In this document: one piece after another, positions 60,223 through 64,000 of the stretch | Numbering within the stretch: position 1 is the stretch's first letter | How the letters are laid out: every line of letters begins with the position of its first letter | DNA from: Rhizobium leguminosarum | GTDB lineage: Bacteria > Pseudomonadota > Alphaproteobacteria > Rhizobiales > Rhizobiaceae | Length of the DNA: 64,000 bases | Direction of reading: 5' to 3' | Assembly (NCBI RefSeq): GCF_001679785.1 | Contig: NZ_CP016287.1 | Span: 930,001 to 994,000 of the forward strand | Translations under genes and position numbers: made by a program | The notes under the pieces: model-generated | Seen by the model: the letters and a program-made list of their open reading frames with translations, nothing else | Told to the model about the DNA's origin: nothing | Database searches by the model: none

Positions 60223-60735
60223 ATGGAGGAGGCCTTTTCCAAAACCGAGTTCCGCAACGCCATGGCGCGCGTTTGCGCGCCGGTCAACGTCATCACCACC
60301 AATGGTCCCGCCGGTCGCGGTGGGTTCACGGCGACCGCCATGTGCAGTGTGACCGACGAGCCGCCGACGCTGCTCGTGTGCATGAATAGCCGATCCGCCC
60401 AAACGGCACTGTTTCTGGAAAACCACCGGTTCTGCGTGAACGTGTTAAGTCATGATCACAGAGATCTGGCCGGGAAATTTGCCGGCGCAACCGCCGATAT
60501 GGAGGCGCGCTACGCCTCTGCGGAGTGGGTCGCAATGCCTTCGGGCACGGATGCTCTCGCGGATGCGATCGTCTCATTTGATTGCGAGCTGTCCGAGGCA
60601 AGACTTGTCGGCAGCCATCACATCTTCATCGGGCGGATCGCTGGCATCAGATCCCGCCCCGATGGGCATGCGTTGCTGTATTTTGACCGGAATTACGTTC
60701 ATGTCCCGACGCAACTTGGCAGCTTCGGAGGTTGA
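60223..60735 (+). CDS. hpaC: 4-hydroxyphenylacetate 3-monooxygenase, flavin reductase component
   Basis: A 170-residue flavin reductase of the HpaC family: FRNAMARVCAPVNVITTNGP, GFTATAMCSVTDEPPTLLVC, then MNSRSAQTALFLENHRFCVN and VLSHDHRDLAGKFAGA. The C-terminus GHALLYFDRNYVHVPTQL completes the split-barrel fold. It supplies reduced FAD to HpaB using NADH. The ribosome site is AGGAGG before the ATG at 60223. Confidence 0.95.
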   Translation: MEEAFSKTEFRNAMARVCAPVNVITTNGPAGRGGFTATAMCSVTDEPPTLLVCMNSRSAQTALFLENHRFCVNVLSHDHRDLAGKFAGATADMEARYASAEWVAMPSGTDALADAIVSFDCELSEARLVGSHHIFIGRIAGIRSRPDGHALLYFDRNYVHVPTQLGSFGG

Positions 60736-60783
60736 GGCGGGTGAGCTGTCGGCCGCCTTGCCATAACAAGTCGGAGTCGCCGG

Positions 60784-61257
60784 CTACTTGTGCAGCATCG
60801 CTAATTCGTCAAGCATATCCAGCAGCGTATCGATCCGTTCCCGACCAAACCGCTGCTCCAGCGCCGTGTAAATCATACGGCTGTCTGGGCTGACTTCATT
60901 GATGACTTTCAACCCGGCGGCCGTGATCTCAAGAAGAATACGGCGACCGTCTTCAGCATCCTTGGTCTTGGTGATGAAGCCACGTTCCTCCAGGGACCGG
61001 ATGATCCGCGTCAGGCTCGGGGCAAGAATGAAGGCCCGTTCCGACAGCTCCGAGGCATCCAATGTTCCGGCTTCCGCCAGAATGCGGATCACTCGCCATT
61101 GTTGTTCGGTCACGTCATGCAGCGCCAGCATCGGACGGAAATGCCCCATAACCGCCTCACGCGCCCGAAGCAGCGCAATCGGCAGCGAGCGGCGGGTGTC
61201 ACGGGGAAGAAGAGCGTCCTGCACTATGCCGTTCGTCTCAGGGCTTTGTCGGGTCAT
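60784..61257 (-). CDS. hpaR: MarR-family repressor of homoprotocatechuate degradation
   Basis: A 157-residue winged-helix repressor: SLPIALLRAREAVMGHFRPM, then the MarR wing DVTEQQWRVIRILAEAGTLD, SERAFILAPSLTRIIRSLEE and RGFITKTKDAEDGRRILLEI. This is the HpaR (HpcR) subgroup. It is divergent from hpaF, with the palindromic operator between them, so it represses the hpaFED operon and itself. The start at 61257 gives the family length. Confidence 0.9.
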   Translation of the reverse strand: MTRQSPETNGIVQDALLPRDTRRSLPIALLRAREAVMGHFRPMLALHDVTEQQWRVIRILAEAGTLDASELSERAFILAPSLTRIIRSLEERGFITKTKDAEDGRRILLEITAAGLKVINEVSPDSRMIYTALEQRFGRERIDTLLDMLDELAMLHK

Positions 61258-61313
61258 AATGGTTCTATGGATCAATTTTTTGCGGCGCGCAACGAGGCGA
61301 GCGCCCCGCACCG

Positions 61314-61352
61314 TTGACAACCCCGCATAGATTGTTAACATGTTAAATATAT
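61314..61352 (+). promoter_or_regulatory. hpaF promoter with HpaR operator
   Basis: TTGACA at 61314-61319 and, 16 bases on, TAACAT (61336-61341) make a plausible -35/-10 pair. The -10 lies inside the perfect 12-base palindrome TTAACATGTTAA (61335-61346), so HpaR binding would block it. The surrounding 19 bases are repeated at 57644-57662. Confidence 0.65.
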
Positions 61353-61377
61353 AAGTCACTGTGGCGCGGGAGGAACG

Positions 61378-61770
61378 ATGCCGCATTTCACGATGGACTA
61401 TTCGGCCAATCTCGATCGAACCGTGGACTTCGACGCGCTTTGTCGCGTGGTTCATGCGGAAATTCTGAAAACGGGCCTGTTCGAGGTCGGCGCGGTGCGG
61501 GTGCGCGCCATTCGGTGCGAGGCCTATGCGATCGCGGATCTCCTTGCTGAGAACGCCTTCATCGACATGTCCTTCCGTATCGGCGAGGGGCGCAGCGAGG
61601 ATGACAAGCGCCGGACCGGTGAGGCAATCTTTCAGGCGGTGACGCAGCACCTGGATAATCTTTTCCAGACGCCGCACTTTGCGCTGACGCTTGAAATCCG
61701 CGAGATCGATCCCGCGTTCAGCTGGAAGAAAAACGCCATTCATCCCCGTCTTCGCAAAGCAAACAGCTAG
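61378..61770 (+). CDS. hpaF: 5-carboxymethyl-2-hydroxymuconate Delta-isomerase
   Basis: A 130-residue protein of the HpaF/HpcD (CHMI) family: MPHFTMDYSANLDRTVDFDA with the conserved P at position 2 that acts as base, FEVGAVRVRAIRCEAYAIAD, and the C-terminal FALTLEIREIDPAFSWKKNA. It isomerises the ring-cleavage product after oxidation by HpaE. GGAGG site directly upstream. It is the first gene of a hpaFED operon. Confidence 0.93.
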   Translation: MPHFTMDYSANLDRTVDFDALCRVVHAEILKTGLFEVGAVRVRAIRCEAYAIADLLAENAFIDMSFRIGEGRSEDDKRRTGEAIFQAVTQHLDNLFQTPHFALTLEIREIDPAFSWKKNAIHPRLRKANS

Positions 61771-61863
61771 GCAGCCCAGCCACAATCCAGACGCAGCAAA
61801 CGGAAAAGCGCGGCACAATTGCCTCGCGTCCGGCGCTGCAAGACCAGCAATATCGGAGAAAAA

Positions 61864-63381
61864 ATGTCGACATTTGAAAACAACATTGCAAAAGCGGAGG
61901 CCTATCTGGCCCGCTTCCGTGAGCAAGGCGTGCTGAACCATATCAATGGCGAAGCGGTGCCGGCCGCGGACGGCACGACCTTCGATATCATCTCTCCCGT
62001 CGATCTGAAGGTGCTGGCGAAAGTCGCGCATGGCAAGGCGGCCGATGTGGACCGCGCAGCGAAGGCAGCGAAGGCGGCTTTCCCCGCCTGGGCGGCAATG
62101 CCGGGCGATGCGCGCAAGGCGCTGCTGCACAATATAGCCGATGCCATCGTCGCGCGCGCCGAGGAAATCGCTTTCACGGAATGCATGGACACCGGCCAAT
62201 CGCTGAAATTCATGGCAAAGGCTGCGCTGCGTGGCGCAGAAAACTTCCGTTTCTTCGCCGATCGCGCCGCAGATGCTCGCGATGGAAAGAGCTTGCGTGC
62301 GAACGGCCAGGTCAACATCACCAGCCGCGCCCCAATCGGCCCGGTCGGCGTCATCACGCCGTGGAACACGCCGTTCATGCTGTCGACCTGGAAGATCGCA
62401 CCGGCGCTTGCCGCCGGCTGCACCATCGTCCACAAGCCGGCGGAGTTTTCACCGCTGACGGCGCGGCTGCTGGTCGAAATCGCCGAAGAGGCAGGCTTGC
62501 CGAAGGGGGTCTGGAACCTCGTCAACGGGCTTGGCGAGGATGCCGGCAAGGCGTTGACCGAGCATCCTGCCATCAGAGCGATCGGCTTCGTGGGTGAAAG
62601 CCGGACCGGCTCAATGATCATGAAACAAGGCGCCGACACGCTGAAGCGGGTACATTTCGAACTCGGCGGCAAGAACCCCGTCATCGTCTTTGCCGATGCC
62701 GATCTGGAACGCGCCGCCGATGCTGCCATCTTCATGATCTATTCGCTGAACGGCGAGCGCTGCACCTCATCCTCCCGCTTGCTGGTGGAAGAAAGCATCT
62801 ACGACCGGTTCACCGCGATGGTCGCCGAGAAGGCCGAGCGCATCAAGGTCGGCCATCCGCTCGATCCCGAAACCGTCATCGGTCCATTGATCCATCCCGT
62901 CCATGAGAAGAAGGTGCTGGATTATATCGAGATCGGCAAAGAGGACGGGGCGACGGTTGCCGCTGGCGGCACGAAATTCGAAGGACCGGGTGGCGGATGC
63001 TACGTATCCCCCACCCTCTTCACCGGCGCCAACAACCAAATGCGTATCGCCCAGGAAGAAATCTTTGGGCCTGTTCTGACCGCGATCCCCTTCAAGGACG
63101 AGGCCGATGCACTCGTTCTTGCCAACGACGTGCAATACGGCCTGACGGGCTATCTCTGGACCTCGGACGTCACCCGTGCCTTCCGCTTCACCGATGCGCT
63201 GGAGGCCGGGATGATCTGGGTGAATTCGGAAAATGTGCGCCATCTGCCGACACCTTTCGGCGGCGTCAAGAATTCCGGTATTGGCCGGGACGGCGGTGAC
63301 TGGTCCTTCGATTTCTACATGGAAACCAAGAACGTTGCTTTCGCCACCACGGCGCATGCGATCCAGAAACTCGGCGGCTGA
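61864..63381 (+). CDS. hpaE: 5-carboxymethyl-2-hydroxymuconate semialdehyde dehydrogenase
   Basis: A 505-residue ALDH: LNHINGEAVPAADGTTFDII, PWNTPFMLSTWKIAPALAAG, VHFELGGKNPVIVFADADLE with the catalytic E, and SLNGERCTSSSRLLVEESIY with the catalytic C. The C-terminal TPFGGVKNSGIGRDGGDWSF and FYMETKNVAFATTAH matches HpaE proteins. It follows hpaF by 93 bases and precedes hpaD by 38. The ATG at 61864 has an AATATCGGAG-like site upstream. Confidence 0.93.
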   Translation: MSTFENNIAKAEAYLARFREQGVLNHINGEAVPAADGTTFDIISPVDLKVLAKVAHGKAADVDRAAKAAKAAFPAWAAMPGDARKALLHNIADAIVARAEEIAFTECMDTGQSLKFMAKAALRGAENFRFFADRAADARDGKSLRANGQVNITSRAPIGPVGVITPWNTPFMLSTWKIAPALAAGCTIVHKPAEFSPLTARLLVEIAEEAGLPKGVWNLVNGLGEDAGKALTEHPAIRAIGFVGESRTGSMIMKQGADTLKRVHFELGGKNPVIVFADADLERAADAAIFMIYSLNGERCTSSSRLLVEESIYDRFTAMVAEKAERIKVGHPLDPETVIGPLIHPVHEKKVLDYIEIGKEDGATVAAGGTKFEGPGGGCYVSPTLFTGANNQMRIAQEEIFGPVLTAIPFKDEADALVLANDVQYGLTGYLWTSDVTRAFRFTDALEAGMIWVNSENVRHLPTPFGGVKNSGIGRDGGDWSFDFYMETKNVAFATTAHAIQKLGG

Positions 63382-63419
63382 ACGCCCGGCGCAGATCTAA
63401 AAATTCGGAGGAAACCTTC

Positions 63420-64000
63420 ATGCCCTTGCCCACCCCCAATCTCTACCCGCCCTTCAACATCGTGCGCCTCAGCCATATCGAGCTTGCCGTCACCGACCTT
63501 GCCAGGTCTCGCGCCCTTTATGTCGATACGCTTGGCCTGCAGGTGACCGATGAGACGGCGGACACGATCTATCTGCGCGCGCTCGAAGAGCGCGGCCATC
63601 ACTGCATCATCCTGAAAAAGGCCGGTACTGCCGAAGCCGGCGACCTGGCCTTCAAGGTATTTTCAGACGAAGACCTCGACAAGGCGGAACATTTCTTCAA
63701 GGGCAAGGGCTTGCCGGTCGAATGGATCGAACGGCCCTACCAGTCGCGCACATTTCGGACCCGCGATCCGCATGGCATTCCCCTGGAATTCTATTCGAAA
63801 ATGGACCGCCTACCGCCGATCCATCAGAAATATGCGCTTTATAAGGGCGTAAAGCCGCTGAGGATCGACCATTTCAACTGTTTCTCACCGAATGTCGACG
63901 AGAGCGTTGCCTTCTACAATGAGATCGGTTTCCGGGTGACGGAATATACTGCCGACGAAGAGACGGGCAGGCTTTGGGCCGCCTGGACACACCGCAAAGG
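63420..64000 (+). CDS. hpaD: 3,4-dihydroxyphenylacetate 2,3-dioxygenase, N-terminal part (cut by window end)
   Basis: 193 residues of an extradiol dioxygenase of the vicinal-oxygen-chelate fold. The start MPLPTPNLYPPFNIVRLSHI and the VTDLARSRALYVDTLGLQVT pattern mark the first VOC module. The segment PHGIPLEFYSKMDRLPPIHQ bridges into the second module, which begins LRIDHFNCFSPNVDESVAFY with the first metal-ligand histidine. This type is the Fe(II)/Mn(II) homoprotocatechuate 2,3-dioxygenase. The gene continues past the window. GGAGG lies 8 bases before the ATG. Confidence 0.92.
   Translation, partial: MPLPTPNLYPPFNIVRLSHIELAVTDLARSRALYVDTLGLQVTDETADTIYLRALEERGHHCIILKKAGTAEAGDLAFKVFSDEDLDKAEHFFKGKGLPVEWIERPYQSRTFRTRDPHGIPLEFYSKMDRLPPIHQKYALYKGVKPLRIDHFNCFSPNVDESVAFYNEIGFRVTEYTADEETGRLWAAWTHRK

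Noticed and set aside
1..64000. CRISPR arrays, rRNA, tRNA genes
   Set aside because: No regularly spaced repeats and no RNA gene consensus were seen on reading the window. A dedicated search was not possible.

Overview
The window looks like an accessory replicon or accessory island of an alphaproteobacterium of the Rhizobiaceae type (Rhizobium/Sinorhizobium/Agrobacterium relatives). The evidence is GC-rich coding sequence, dense ABC and TctCBA transporter operons, HWE-type sensor kinase and KaiC-like genes, a DUF892 stress protein, an EF-G-like paralog, a complete IS1380-family insertion sequence and many LysR/AraC/LacI/MarR regulators. No rRNA, tRNA or CRISPR array was found. The assignment is inferred from gene families only.

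Layout. 1-5 kb: stress/envelope genes (BON fragment, AI-2E-type permease, small acidic protein, DUF892 protein, J-domain protein). 5.3-11.2 kb: a six-gene + strand operon with a polar amino-acid ABC transporter, an MmgE/PrpD protein and an NtaA/SnaA-type flavin monooxygenase. 11.2-14.7 kb: an eroded stretch with an iron-alcohol-dehydrogenase remnant, a LysR gene and a divergent GMC oxidoreductase. 14.8-24.7 kb: an AmiC/AmiR-like sensor and ANTAR pair, a leader with an intrinsic terminator, a five-gene urea/short-chain-amide type ABC transporter, a double-domain nitrilase-like protein and an iron alcohol dehydrogenase. 25.6 kb: a bS21 gene. 26.2-32.4 kb: a LacI regulator with an operator and an intact TctCBA transporter, followed by three broken catabolic genes. 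32.9-36.2 kb: a gamma-butyrobetaine-hydroxylase-like dioxygenase and an EF-G-like GTPase. 36.5-38.5 kb: an IS3 remnant and a complete IS1380 element with target duplication. 38.6-41.1 kb: an SCP2-like protein, an MDR oxidoreductase and a divergent LysR. 41.1-44.8 kb: a PAS pseudogene, an HWE kinase, a frameshifted KaiC-like gene and an antitoxin remnant.

45-64 kb is an aromatic catabolic island. It holds an SDR, MoaF and NTF2-like set on the + strand. A ten-gene minus-strand array follows (FeaR-like AraC regulator, aldehyde dehydrogenase, GMC alcohol dehydrogenase, branched-chain-type ABC transporter, SDR, AraC regulator). Then come the homoprotocatechuate genes: an HpaA-like regulator, hpaB, hpaC, hpaR, hpaF, hpaE and hpaD (cut by the window end). 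A nearly identical 19-base element with a TTAACATGTTAA core lies in front of both hpaFED and the ten-gene array, so HpaR may control both. The plausible joint role is uptake and oxidation of an aryl-alcohol or aryl-amine derived substrate (for example tyrosol-like) to 4-hydroxyphenylacetate and on through the meta-cleavage pathway.

The window also shows clear decay. Frameshifts are visible in livF (a G-run), the KaiC-like gene, a DHDPS-family gene, an IlvD-family gene and a PAS protein. A deletion junction joins the IlvD fragment to an SsuD-like fragment.
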